Of a stretch of DNA of 64,000 bases, positions 1-13,200 are shown one piece after another (position 1 is the first letter of the stretch; each line of letters begins with the position of its first letter). The notes beneath the pieces were generated by a model. The model was given only the letters and a program-made list of their open reading frames with translations. It had not been told where the DNA came from and made no database searches. The stretch lies in assembly GCF_021134715.1 (NCBI RefSeq), contig NC_060023.1, positions 2,480,001-2,544,000 of the forward strand. The letters run 5' to 3'. Made by a program: the position numbers and the translations under genes. Origin of the DNA: Daphnia pulex. Its lineage: Eukaryota; Arthropoda; Branchiopoda; Diplostraca; Daphniidae.

Positions 1-2054
1 AGGCGGGTCTCTCTCTTGCTCTTCGGATGATGATGGCAGCAGCATTCCTATCTGTGCTGCTGCTATACAGCCCAGCCACACAGCGAAATAATTATAGGGT
101 TCAACCCGACCCGACAAGAAAATAAAAAGATGTGCGGACCTTCTTCTTCTTCACCATCAACCCACGCGCATTCCCAGTGTTTTTCGGGGGTCTTTTTTCT
201 TATAGTTGTTTAGAAAACTTTCTGGTTTTTGTGTGTCCGCGGTCGTTGGTTGTAAAATGGTTGTTGCTGTGCTCCGTGATTATAAGGTGCTGCGATATAA
301 GCCAATCTTCTTCTTCTTCAAGAAGAAGAAGAAAAATAACACAGCCGATGGGACGAGATGATGCGATCATCATCATTAAACTTTATCTTCTTTTTTTTCT
401 TTTTTTTTTAAATGTCCTCAACTTGATGATCTTTATTAGCTCTAAAATTGTCAGCTGTGTGGTCGAAGGAACCCCAGGATTTTGGTCTACCAGGCTCTAT
501 AGCGCGTGCCCTTTAGGGATCGATCGGCCGGTTATTTTTCAGTAGGGGGGTGATGATATTTCAAAAAGATTATTCGTCATTTCTTCTGTACATACATAGC
601 GACGAAACGTCCAACTGCGCAGGGGGTGAGGAGACCTTTCGGAAGTTGAGGGGGTCCCTGGAACCTCATCAACACTCACAGGTCAACTAAAATGGAACTG
701 AAATTTTGAGACTTTTTCGAGAAAGTGACTTTTCTATAGGAGTTTACATGAATATTTGATCAACTTCTTTCAGGGAAAAAAGAAATAATGGGTGCTGCTT
801 ATTTTTGTGTGTGTGATGTGCTCCTGCCCTGCAGCTGATGGGTCGTGACAGTGAAAAGCCGTTGAATTGTAATATACCCCGGACTGTGCTCTTTTTAAAA
901 AAGGAGAGTTGACTGGTGTGTTCTCCTTGACTGTTTATATGAATAAATTGAATTGAAAAGATATATTTCAGGAGCCTATACAGCATATAGGAGAAACCCG
1001 AGACGTGGTATTATATATATACGAATGAAATGTGTGTTTTTTTGATCACATATCCCGAATGGCTGCTGCTGTGCTATATTATATATACACCGGGCTGACC
1101 TGGAATTGTAATTAAAGATATACACTAGACCCCCAGGCTTTCTTTCATTTCTCTTGGCAGCAGCAGCACATACCAAGAAAAAAAGGGAAACAGATTCGAG
1201 TCAATTCTCCATGACACACGATCAACCACACAGCACTCGAAAAGAAACCCAAAAAATCTAAACCAGCAGACGTGTCGGTTTATTATAAGAAAAAAGGGGA
1301 GCGCATAACTCTCGCCTCCTTGTTGTTTTTCTTGTTTATTACATCAAATGAATAATATTATCGAGTCTATTATATATAGCGCCAACAACACATTTGCTTT
1401 TGTTTCTATTTCACAAAAATATGTGTCGTGGAATTAAATTCATTTTTTGGATATTTCACGTACCTACGGATGAAATAAAACAAGGAAGGACTTTATATGA
1501 AGAGTTTCACACTTTTGATAATATGCCCAGTCACGGATGAGCCTCTCGATTTCATCCATCGAAAAATGAAACGATGTAAGAAATAGGCTATCAAAGGGAG
1601 AGGACCATACATAATGGATGATCGAATATTGTGATGCCATCCTATTATATTATATCTAGGCATTTACATATAAATATATTCTGTCCATATCGTGTCCTTT
1701 ACATTTAGTTCTACACATAACAAAATTTAAGTCGAAATAGTTCATTTTCTTTTCTTTTTTTGGACACCCAACGTGACTAATTGGTTTCTCCGGACTCGAA
1801 AAAAAAAATCTTTTCTGGGGTGAAAAGAAAAAGTTTGTTGGCGTTTGAATGGATGGATGGTAAAGAAAAAAGGGGGGGTAAGGGGTCGTTTGAGCTGTCA
1901 ACAATATTGAGACGTAACATGCCTGTGCTGTAGTCTGTGGTAGAGAGAAAGAGAGTCACACGGGGCAAAACCTCAGAGACATATCGTCTTACTCGCGTTC
2001 GGTCCTCACCGCTTGGCGAAACTATACATAGAATTTTCGGGTTTTTAACAGACC
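1..2054. other. Non-coding stretch, probably intron of the basonuclin-like gene
   Basis: No exon could be supported here. The DNA is AT-rich with short GAA/CTT, TATA and polyA/T runs, and open frames are short and low in complexity. Because basonuclin exon 2 at 8533-8431 (minus strand) ends in a splice donor and no continuation is seen to its left, this stretch is inferred to be part of the following intron. Confidence 0.5.
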
Positions 2055-3341
2055 TATATATATTAGTCTGTTTCATTCCCGCACTTTTTTTGATTTTCAT
2101 ATGGGCCTTTTTGGATCGAGGTTACTCATAGGTTGAAAAACTACCCCATTTTTTTTTTCTTAAAAAAAAATAAAATCTAGACCCCCCGCCAAGTCATAAA
2201 GTGTCAAAATGGGTGTTTTTTGACGGTTTTTCGGCACGCTTGGACTGCGTGTTAGTTTTAAAAATCGAGCCTTAACATAAAATCATTGTACTAGTCAAAC
2301 TACATAATACATGTACCAAGTTTGAAAAAAATTGAAGTAAATTTAGACCCCCCGCCATAAGGTTTAATAAAAAAATTAGGAAATCGCATAATTTATAACA
2401 TTTACTTAGGTAAAATGATTTTTTGGATTATGAACTTTGAAGTAAACATAATAATCTACAAAGTTCACAATTCAGAAACTCATTTTTCTCAAGCAAACCC
2501 CCGAAACCCCCCCAAAAATACGTTTTTCAATTTTTCCTTCGCGTTCAGTGTTACCTAGTTCTCCCTTAGATACTTTTTTATTGATTTGACTTATGATAAA
2601 TTGAATAATGACTATTATTTAAGTAACAGAGCAAGATGAACTATCATATAGACCAAATAATACATTCGTAAAAATATGAGATATGACTTTTTCAGAAACG
2701 GATGTTAATGGCGTTTCTTAAAAAAAGTCAGATATATGATAAAGATAACGTGGTCTATATGATAGCTCATCTTGCTCTATTACTTGAATAATAGTCATTA
2801 TTCAATTTATCATAAGTCAAATGAATAAAAAAAGTATCTAAGGGAGAACTAGGTAACGCTGAACGCGAAGGAAAAATTGAAAAACGTATTTTTGGGGGGG
2901 TTTGCTTGAGAAAAATGAGTTTCTTAATTGTGAACTTTGTAGATTATTATGTTTACTTCAAAGCTCACAATCCAAAAAATCATTTTACCTAAGTAAATGT
3001 TATAAGTTATGCGATTTCCTAATTTTTTTATTAAACCTTATGGCGGGGGGTCTAAATTTACTTCAATTTTTTTCAAACTTGGCACATGTATGTAGTTTGA
3101 CTAGTACAATGATTTTATGTTAAGGCTCGATTTTTAAAACTAACACGCAGTCCAAGCGTGCCGAAAAACCGTCAAAAAACACCCATTTTGACACTTTATG
3201 ACTTGGCGGGGGGTCTAGATTTTATTTTTTTTTAAGAAAAAAAAAATGGGATAGTTTTTCAACCTATGAGTAACCTCGATCCAAAAAGGCCCATATGAAA
3301 ATCAAAAAAAGTGCGGGAATGAAACAGACTAATATATATAT
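2055..3341. repeat. 1.29-kb near-perfect inverted repeat (foldback element)
   Basis: The left arm (about 2055-2700) is repeated in reverse complement as the right arm (about 2711-3341), with a spacer of roughly ten bases. Matching landmarks are TTAGTCTGTTTCATTCCCGC near 2063 against its complement near 3313, GACCCCCCGCCAAGTC near 2180 against 3203, and CCTAGTTCTCCCTTAGATAC near 2555 against 2835. Differences are few, mostly single bases and homopolymer lengths, with more divergence only in the innermost 50 bases. The outer ends run into TATA repeats, so a target-site duplication cannot be read. No coding capacity is seen. It looks like a foldback transposon or a palindrome from a recent inverted duplication. 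Confidence 0.9.
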
Positions 3342-6300
3342 ATGTGTGTGTGGAATATATATATATCAATAGGCTGTGACTGACTGGGGGGAAACGAGGG
3401 AAATAACTCTTCCGACTTGTGCTGTGCTGTGCTGTGTGCTGTGGAGGTTTTGACCCCTATTTATTATTTTACGGATGGGATGTTTTCTATCCGCTCGGCT
3501 GCTGCGGCTGGGCGACACACAGCAGCAGCACAGAGGAGGAGGAGGAAAACAAATAGTCACACGTTGATCATCGCCGCCCTTTCACAGCTCCACTTTTTCT
3601 CTTTTTAAAAATAAAAAATAAATAAATAATTTTGAAAAATAAAAAAGATTTCAGTCGATGACACGGCCGTATTTTGTTCCCTCTCCAGGAAATATATATA
3701 TATATCGAAGATGTGATATAATAAAAAAAACTGAATATTATATATGATGATAACTTGCATATCATCGTGCCAAATAAGGCATAGAGAGAAGGTATGATGG
3801 GGTTTATATTAGACGTGACACAAAACTTGTGTGTAGACTACCCCCATTTTATTTTGTTATATAGAGTCATTTTATTTTTTGGCTGGGCCATTGTTTCCTC
3901 CATCTTTCTTATATATTTCTTCTTCCATCACCACCACCACCGTCCACCCGAGAAACCCTTGCTGCTGCTGGACAAAAGGTGATACATCTTTCGATGGTGT
4001 CATCGTCACATGGATATTTTTCCTCTTATTATATTCTCGCACCAGGCAAGTGTCTCTTTGTGTCCCACATTCCTCGACAGTTGTACAAAACGAGAGACGG
4101 TCAAGCGCAGCAGCAACTGCTGGGGAGAGAAAAAAGAAAGATGCCAGCTCATCTATCTATGCTGGCCAGTATATTATGTCCTCTCCCCCTTTAGAAATAG
4201 ATGGAAAACCGTTGTCAACTGCTGGTGCCAGTCAATTGGCAATGATTTGGTGATACACAGCAGCAATAAACTTCAAGAGACGAAAGAAAAAATTCGTTTC
4301 TTGAATGAGATCGGCGATGAGTTCCACGAAGTCCATCAATCTATTACTATATATATATACTCTATAGCGAGAGAGCTAAATATTTTTATATTTTCCATCT
4401 ACCATTTTCTCGATAAGAAGAAACTTGAAAAGTCATCAAACTATTTTTTAGTTTCCTTTCCCTGGAAATGTATATATAAAGTCAAGTGGATAGAGCAGCT
4501 ATATAGCGATGGGAAATCACGAGAGAGGTACGCAGACGAGCAACTGCTCTTGTCCGAATACCCTGTGGAGTTTATACACATAGCTCTCCGGGAATTTCGA
4601 AATCAAATCGGGAGTTGTTGGCTGATGTGGCTGTGTGGCTGCTGGTCCGTTTTGTCCGATGATGACAAACGATTCCAGCAGCAGCTATTGCTGCACAACA
4701 TGGATGAAAACTTTTGGCTGGTGAATTGTCATCCATCAAAAAAAGTAAAAAAAAAAATAAAGAAATTCTTCATTTTTTTGTGTTTTGTTTTCTCCTCTGT
4801 TGATTGAAGACAAAAATGTGTTGAATATTTTTCTGGTGCTGGGTTCCCGCGAGGCCCCTTGTTATTCATATAACACCACCCGCTGTCCCTTGTACACATT
4901 TCCTTTTGTGCTGTATATACAGTATAGGTACATATAACGTCTAGAATTTATACCGTGAAATGATGATCACTCCCCCCACAATTTTTTCAATTGTTGTGCT
5001 GTGTGTTCGTGACAAATCATGAACGATTCCGCGTATTTATATTTCTATAGCTACTATATACTCCCTCTGAAAAAAAATAGAAATCTATTTCAAACAGTTA
5101 TTCGATTACTTCCGTGTCGGTACATATCCAGACACAAAAAATTCTCCTCCACCAAAAAATGTTGTAATTGTATCCAATGCATCAAGTGCCCATCCATCCG
5201 GAAGGTCCTTCTAAATATATTTTTTAATATTATATTTGTATAGATATAGGATATAGGGGGGTTGGGGGGGGGGGCTGCCCCCCTCTTATGTGTTTTGCGG
5301 TATCCGCATTGATACACTCAAAACAACACGTTACAAAAAAATACCCCTCCGTTATATATAAATGTATCAATCAATTGTGTATTATATATTTTTTCCAGCT
5401 TCTCATTTTTTCTGGAGGGGTTGCCCAGCACATCAGCAGATGTTTCCATTCACCCCGAAATTATTGTATCAATTTTTTTTTTATTTTTTATTTTATTTCC
5501 AAAGGGAGGAGAAAAAATGGAATGTCGGTCGCGAATAATAATATAAAAGAGGATGAGGTGGGCGTCACGTTCGATTACCGTCCGGCGGATCGATTCCGGA
5601 CAATAGAAGCCCCCCTCTTCTTCTTAAAAAAAAAAATGATGATAGATAGATAGATCGCGGTTGATCGCATCTATAATAAAAAAATAGACTATATCTATTG
5701 CGGTTATACGCACACACATGTGAAGATGTGTGTGACCACTTCATTTCTCTCTCTCAATCCCCTATATGTTGTGTACGTTATATATATAAGGACATGTAGT
5801 ATATATACTGTGTCCAATGTTTTTTTCCGGTCTATGGGAAAAAATGATCGGAGCGTAAATAAAGAAATGAAAAAATAGAATTCCAGGATATGAAGTTACT
5901 TGGGAATATTTTTTGGTGTCCAGGGTATTTCCCGAAATCTTTCGCCACTGTTGAGCAACTGAGCCAACAGAGAACATCAAAATTTCTTGATGATTGCCTC
6001 TTTAAAAAAACAGGAAAAAATCTCACTGGGGCTTTTTCTTTCCAGTCATTCAAAGAAGTGGGGTGAATATAGTTCCGTTTTTCAACCCCTCTTTTTACAC
6101 AGGGGGGGATGATGATGTGCTGGGGTGAGCGCCGATGGACGGCCCATGGCGACACACCAAAGTCTCCAAATGGCCGGCACGTGTCATCCCCCTTTATTTC
6201 TATACACACAACATTTAGTACAAACAGCATCTCTCTCTTCAATATGTTTCGACGCATAAAAAGGAAAATGGGCCTGGACGAAATTGTTGTGTTTTTCGAT

Positions 6301-8430
6301 TAGTTGGCAAACCCCCAAAGTGGCGACAGATATTTTACCAATTGAAATCATTTCCATACATTTAAAATGCTGTGGTATATATACAGAATGGACGGACGGA
6401 CGGCCTGGAAGCGTCTGGTTGACAAGTTCTTTTTTAACTTCCGACTTTTCTCTTTTTATTTTCTCTGCGCAGCAACAAGGTAAATAAACAAGTTCAAACT
6501 GTGTGGAGGGGCTGGCTGCTGCTGCTGTTATATGTAGAAAACACATTCCTTTCGGAAGAGTGACAACATGCGGCGGCCAGCAAAAAAAAAGCCGACAAGA
6601 GTCGCATCTTTTGCTGCCCAGCACATATCACCGAAAAATACAAAGAATTCAACGCGCCTGGCAACGAAGGCAGCACATTTTGTACAACTGGCCAGCAAAT
6701 CTGAATTTGATTATATACAGGAGAGTATAGGTCCAATAGTTTATTGATATGGACGACATTCTTATTATTTTATTCTATTTTTAAAAAACAAAAACAAAAA
6801 GAGAAGGGCAACAACAGAACAACTAAAAGGTGTGTCCCGCGTTCGTTTCTTTTTTTATTTCTAGTCGGAGGTCGGCCATGTTGTTTTTCATCATCGCATT
6901 TACACAAACTGGGAGAGTGGAGACACACAGCACAGCCCGCCCTCCTATATAACATTTTTCATAAGAGCGACTCTCTCTCGGTCTGCTGTTGTGTATATAC
7001 CTGCGACTTTTGTGAGTGGCCGTGGCCCCTGTGGGCTGGTGTGCCCGGGTGATGTGTCATCATTCACGTCGCCCAGGCAGCAGCAGCCCAGGCAGCAGCA
7101 AGGGTCGTCGTCGTCGTCGTGAAAATCGTGCACAACCAATCAGAAACGAGACTCCGCCCTCTTTCTATATCTCTCTCACATATATACCTATACCTTATAC
7201 GTGTGTGTGTGTGTCTCTTTTTTCTTTCTATCCCCCCCCAAAAAAAATGATTAAATATTTTTTTTTCTTCTTTTTCCGTGTTGTCTGCTGACATTGACGT
7301 ATGCGGTTCGGCGAGCTCACACACAACAACAACAACAACAACAACAACAACAGCCCCCCATCGAAACAATAGACACACACAAAAACAAGGACGACGCTTC
7401 TTCTTTTCTTTATTCTTTCCTTTCTTCCTATATAGTCGTGTTGTCTATATTGAGCCCCTCCTTTCCATATCTTATTGATGGGCCATCGAACATTGTACAC
7501 ATCACATGTCGGTTATAGAATATATTCCGCGCATTTTCTTTTAGTTTCCCTGGACCAACTGTCGCAGGATCAGTTGCCTCAGGGGCTACATTTTCTGCCC
7601 AGTCATCTATAGACGGCTTATATATATAGAAACCATCAATCCTGGAATCATCACACATATAATCCCAGGGATATATCAACGAAAAAATCTGGAACTATTT
7701 TTCTATAAGACCCAAAAAGAAAAGCCTTGAGACACAGACGATGAAATATCTCACACAAAAAAGTCAAAAGAAAACTCCGCCCACATTTTTGTGTTGGTCG
7801 TGCGTGTTGGTTGCGTGAGTCGAGAAGAGTTTTACGTCTTTTTGGGGCTGTTGTTTAGGCATGATGTGTGTGACCATGTTAACGATCCACACGGGAAAAA
7901 AAATAGAAAAAAAGGTTGGAGAGAGAGGAGACGTGACCTTATATAAGCTAGCGCGCCATCGTCGCCAAGTTTTCCCTTTTCGATTCTATTCACGAACGAA
8001 AAAAAGGCCGTTGCCTCCTCCTATATTTTACCGACACTCGTTTCCTATTGGTCCTCCTTTTTCGTGTGTGTGTCGCTGCGTGTGTGCGTCTGTGACACAC
8101 AAAAACATCAGAAAAAAAAGGAGAGAGAGAACAAAATTCCGTGGCTACGCGCCGTCGCGACGACACGCGCCCATTCGTCACCCGAAACCCCCTCGTCCCG
8201 AATCCCGCCCACTCTGTCACAGCACCGCAGCACGGCTCTTCGTGTACATAACCCGGGCGACGCTATATTTCGTGTGATATCATCAACTTTGATATTATTA
8301 TATATATATATATATACTCCCCCCTTCTGGTTTCAATTGAAAATAAAAATTCCGCTGTTGGCGGATGGATGGAATGGAAAAAACAACAACCCAAAAAATT
8401 GCATTTGATGGATGGATGGATGGGACTTAC
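3342..8430. other. Non-coding stretch, probably intron of the basonuclin-like gene
   Basis: There is no recognisable exon. Contents include many (TA)n, (GT)n and GA/CT tracts, CTG/CAG-type triplets and homopolymers. One unusually long open frame lies on the plus strand at 4010-4807 (265 codons from ATG), with no recognisable domain and a Trp/Cys-heavy composition. The donor of basonuclin exon 2 is at 8430-8429, so intron is the simplest reading. Confidence 0.5.
7323..7353. repeat. (AAC)n microsatellite
   Basis: About ten uninterrupted AAC triplets lie in non-coding DNA. It is a typical trinucleotide microsatellite of this region, which also holds CAG, GAA, GAC and CA repeats. Confidence 0.95.
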
Positions 8431-8533
8431 CGTGTGGGACCCAGCCGTGTTTGCAGGTCTGGCACTGTCTCAACTGCAATTTGCCTGGCTGGAAACACTC
8501 GCACGGGCAGGCAGGCATCGTGCACCGGATTGC
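8431..8533 (-). CDS. bnc: Basonuclin-family zinc-finger protein, exon 2 (N-terminal Cys motif)
   Basis: On the minus strand a 103-base exon is bounded by an AG acceptor (8535-8534) and a consensus GTAAGT donor (8430-8425). It encodes [14 protein letters not shown] followed by [20 protein letters not shown]. This aligns residue for residue with the conserved N-terminal segment of vertebrate basonuclins (remembered form AICCTLVNCNCQCF, then [20 protein letters not shown]), so the call is firm. Basonuclins are nuclear zinc-finger regulators, and Drosophila disconnected is a relative. The acceptor is phase 0 and joins exon 1 (16804-16628) in frame. The donor is phase 1, and a leading CN in the next exon would give the Ala found in vertebrates. 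The paired C2H2 fingers are not in the window, so the gene continues left of position 1. The ATG inside this exon is probably not the start, because the family similarity extends upstream of it. Confidence 0.88.
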
Positions 8534-9671
8534 CTAATTTTTTGTTTTTTTCAAGTAAATAAAAAGATACAAAAATTATTATCAAAATTTCTAAAAAATC
8601 AATTTTGTCTACTTTTTCAAATACATTTTATTTAAGATTTCAACACGTGTGTGTATAATGATAACAATGTATATATATTCAACTCCCCCTATACTCTCTC
8701 GACAAAATATATAGAAGACAGGCACAACACATAGAGCATATTAGCATATGGAAAATAGGCCGAGGGGGAAAGATTTTTTGAAAATTTAATTGGTCCTGTG
8801 TGTTTGGTTGTGCCCGTGTTCTTTTTTTTTTACCGTAGAGATGTGTACTGTGTATAATAGAAGGAGGGAAGAATTTGAAATGCCTCATTTGAAACGTTCG
8901 GGGGGTATGTATAGTATCTATAGAGGGAGGGAGAGGGGGATATATGGGACTCGTGTGTTGTCAAGTTCTTTTGCCTGCTGTCTGTCAGTTATATTTTTTC
9001 CCTTTTTTTCCAACAAAAAATAATATTTGAATAAATAGCCCCCGAGAGTCGGTTCGTCGTATCTTCTTTCTTCTACATGTTCACACTTTTTTTTAGAAAA
9101 TAAGAAATACATATTGATGAAAAATTTAAATTTTTATTTTTTTTTCATTTTTTTTCATTTTTTTAAATGTGGCGCGCCGAATCCTTCGGGATTTGGGAGA
9201 GAAAAAAGAGACACGGGCCATCTGCAATTTTGAAAGCCCCGCGCTAGTCGACGTGATGTATTTGAGACGATCAATTTCTCTCTACACCAAACGAAGCTAT
9301 ATATACAGTCCAGATGCTGGAAAAGAAAGATATAATTGCTATAAGTTGTAATCAAATCTATTGCGAGCGGGAACAAAAAGACTTTAGTGGGCTAGCTCCC
9401 GCGGGATTGGGGAAAAGCACATTCGACCATCGTCATATCCCCCAGTCGTCATTTTCATTTATCTGAAACTACTGGACTAGATTTTTAATTATCTTTTTTT
9501 TTCGCTGGACCACATCAGCAGACTGTGACCTTTGTGATGAACTCTCAGTGTCCAAAATAATCAAGTCCTCTCCCCTTCAATCCTGAAAGTTGTTTTCAGA
9601 GGGGGTAGAACCTTTTTTCGCTTTGGTCGTTTGATGATTTATTATCATCACAGCACAACTCCATATATATA
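8534..9671 (-). other. Intron 1 of the basonuclin-like gene, proximal part
   Basis: This lies between the acceptor of basonuclin exon 2 and a miniature transposon. It is AT-rich with GA/CT and TATA runs. No exon is recognised on either strand. Confidence 0.6.
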
Positions 9672-10204
9672 CAGTCGCGGCTGAAAGTTTCTTTACGTGT
9701 AGCTAAAAAATACGCCTTTTTACTGTGTATTGGCGGATGGTGTTAGCCTATGGTAGAGGTTGAGCTACCTTATTTGCTCGTTTCTTTATTTTTTACCGCC
9801 CTTCTTTACTTAACTCTACCTCTTAACATTGATTACTAATTTACCCGCGATAACGCAAACGTTACGCATTCCTATTACCCAATGCTAAAATAAAACTAAT
9901 CAATGCAGAAATTGTCACAGTTACAAACTGATCAATCATCTGTCATTTTATCGTTTCATTTAAGAGCTATTGCTAGTTTATTGGGCATCGATGCAATTGC
10001 CTGATTATCGGCCATGGTTACCAATAGTTTAGAAAGCCGCGCCAACAAATCATTGTCGGAGGTGTAAGGGGGTAGGGGGTAAAACTTGAGAAAATCGAGC
10101 AAATAAGGTAACTCAACCTCTACCATAGGCTAATACCATCCGCCAATACACAGTAAAAAGGCGGGTTTTGGAGCTACACGTAAAGAAACTTTCAGCCGCG
10201 ACTG
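9672..10204. mobile_element. Tc1/mariner-like miniature inverted-repeat element (533 bp)
   Basis: The ends are CAGTCGCGGCTGAAAGTTTC and its exact reverse complement, immediately flanked by TA on both sides (9670-9671 and 10205-10206), as expected of the Tc1/mariner superfamily target site. The terminal inverted repeats are about 110 bp, to about 9785 on the left and from about 10092 on the right, with a handful of mismatches. The roughly 300-bp core has no transposase frame, so this is a non-autonomous element. It sits in the large basonuclin intron 1. Confidence 0.85.
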
Positions 10205-13200
10205 TATATTAAGTGTCTATAACACTTTGGGTTCTCTTTTCTTGTACATGTATTCTCCTTTCATATATTTATATTTCTCTCTTCTCTGTTGCTGTCTGTT
10301 ACGGAGAGAGAGAGAGATGTGCTGGGATGGAATTTCATCCTATCCAGGATGTTCCTTGTCTATAAAACTCAATTTTTTTTCTTTTTCTTTTTTAGAAGCA
10401 ACTGTGGGAGTATCGCCTTCTATTCACTGCCCTGTCTGCCCATGTGAAAAGAACCAGAGATAGAAAAGTGGAGTGGGGAATGATCATCATCATCGCCACC
10501 GCCACGCAATCAATAAATAACCCCACCACCACCAACCGCACAGCAGCTAGCGCCCCAGCAAACCATATACCTATATAACACAATATATTTATATCTCTCT
10601 CCTGTCTGTCTGTCCATCTCATCCACACAAAAAAACAGAATGAAGAACGGATCTTGGCATATAAAAGAAACTATATGATCGAAATAAACCTCCAGCGCTC
10701 TCAAAAAGTGCTGGCTACTACCGAAATCTATCCGCGCTCTTTTTGGTACATCATCACAAAATGGAGAGGGGCCGGGGTGACAAATTGAATGGGGATCTTG
10801 TAATATTTCGAGAGGGGATGAAACATTTTTATTTTTAGCTGACGTCATGTACTATAGTACAGAAAATGACCCATAACTTTGATATATCCTCCCATAGTTT
10901 TCCGTATTTTGACGATTATGTATAAATTATTTTGAGAGGGGGTGAATATTAAATATGATTCAATCAGAAAGTTAACAACAGTTTCTATCCCTCCTCATCT
11001 AGCACGCTAGCGGTGATTGGATAGGGAAAGTTGGCATCAACTTGACGAGCTCGCGAGTGTCCCTCATTTTTGTTTCGTTCCAAAAATTCCCAACCATCAC
11101 AGCAGCATATCACAAAAGCTCAAACTTGTGTGCTGGGCGGCAGCCGCCGCTAATTAGCGATGCGCTCGTCGTTTTGTGTCGTCCTTCTGTCTCTCTCTGC
11201 ACGTCTAAAAGCAGAGAATGAAACTCGCCCTCGAGGGCCTATCTGCTATACAGGGCAAAATATAAAAACCCTCAGCAGTTCAGCAGCCAAAACAGCTGAG
11301 AGCTTTGAGCTATACATCAATTCACTTAACCAAAACTCGGAAAACGTGCATATAACTATTAGATAGAGGAGAGACCCTATTAGAGTTTGAATAGAACTTG
11401 AAGATCTACGTACATGTTACATGTATGCATATATAACCCCCCCGTCGTCGTTTTCGGTTTGGTGAATATTAACCATTTTCTATTGTGTTAGAGAGACTTG
11501 TGTGTGTGTGGCTTGTCCAAGTATATAGAGCTACAAAATGTCTATATAGCTTCCCATACTAGACACACACACACCACACCACACACAGCACCGGTGGGTT
11601 TATTCTATTATATTCGCTGGCACGTCTGTGTGCTCTCTATATGCATCAATGCGAAGCGCAATTTCGAACAATGAGTGCAAACGATGCCAGGTATATATCT
11701 AAACTATCTCTCTCCAACCCCCCCAGGTAATATAATCATATTTAACGTCTAGATTTATAAACTCGAAATTTGAATCAGTTTGAATTTGGCGCCGTTATTA
11801 TTGAGATAGGAAATGACATTTCTATAATAAGTGATGGGAAGGTGTGTGTGCGACGACACTTAGTTGACAATTGCCGGTTGTTATCCAATTTTGATTGGCC
11901 TCCCTCCAGTTTGTTTGACGGATGTAATTCCAACCGTTTGCATATAATAGAGTGTGGAGGGGAGGGATCTAACGTAGGAGAGCTAGCCAATAAGAGACGA
12001 GGGAGGGGGAGAGAACCTGGCGGCGCAGGTGTCGCGGCTTATTTGAGTGTTTGGTGAAGAGTGGGGACCCGTGAAAACAGCACCCAAACAAACAAACACG
12101 ACATCGAAAAATCGTGACATCCGCTGGCTCGTATAATCCAGTTGATGACAGGTGGGGGGGAGAGAAAAAGTTCCACGCAATCATCAACTTAACCAAACTC
12201 ACCCCATTTCCCTTATGTAACTTATCTATTCATATAATACCCTCGAAATATCAAACAACCCAAAAACTCGACTGAATTTCTGGTTTCATCACGCGATAAC
12301 TCATTTGCATTTTTGTGTCTATTTTTTCGTACACCAAAAACTCATCCCGCCCCATCCTCCTGCCATCATCACGTAACGGGAACCCCAACTGCTGGTCCTC
12401 AGCAGATATTGGAAATCAGACCTTACATATTTTTTTGATCAAAAGTTTAATAAACCGCACGCGGGAAAAAAACAAAAAATTTATTGTCGGTCGGTCCATT
12501 GGCTGTTGATGTTTCAATCGGGCGCAATAGCAGAAGCGCTAAATTCAAAACCGCACACATCGAGCGTCGGCATCTATATATCTATACTCTCTCACCGCAG
12601 CCACTGCTGCTGTGCTGCTGCTCTCGTTCAGGATAGGAATAAAATAATAATGTTGTATAGAGATATTTCTTTTTCTTTCTTTTATAATTTCAAATATAAA
12701 AATAAGAGCGCGCGCGCGAGCTGAGATTCTTTTTTTTCAAATTTTGTTATTTTATTTTTTTATGATTGTAATTTATATCGTGAACGCCGTCTCTCCGCCA
12801 TATCATCCCGCTCCGGGGCAAAACATATATAAGCAGCACATCATCTTATTGTTCCTTTTTTTTTTTCGTTTTTCTTTTGAACTGTTATTTTTTTATTTTT
12901 ATTCCCGGGATATGTATTCAACCGCCATTAGCATTACGCTGCTCTTTTTTCTCCTTCTTCTTCTTCTTACTTTTTATATAAATAGGCTTTTATACAGTGT
13001 GTTTGGATATAATCGGGCACGCGCCACACACCAAAACACTGTGCGCCGCCGCTGCCGCCGCGCTAATAAATAACAATCCAATTAAGGGAAATAAAAAGAA
13101 TAAAAAGAATTTCTTTAAAAAAAAAAATATGTTTTTTTTATTGCGCAACTTTTTTCCCCTCCCGCTGGAGGAATTTGAAAAAAAAAAATTGTATAACTGA

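Noticed and set aside
8369..8635. Plus-strand frame of 88 codons over the basonuclin exon
   Set aside because: It is the shadow of the minus-strand exon, which has conserved family residues and consensus splice sites.
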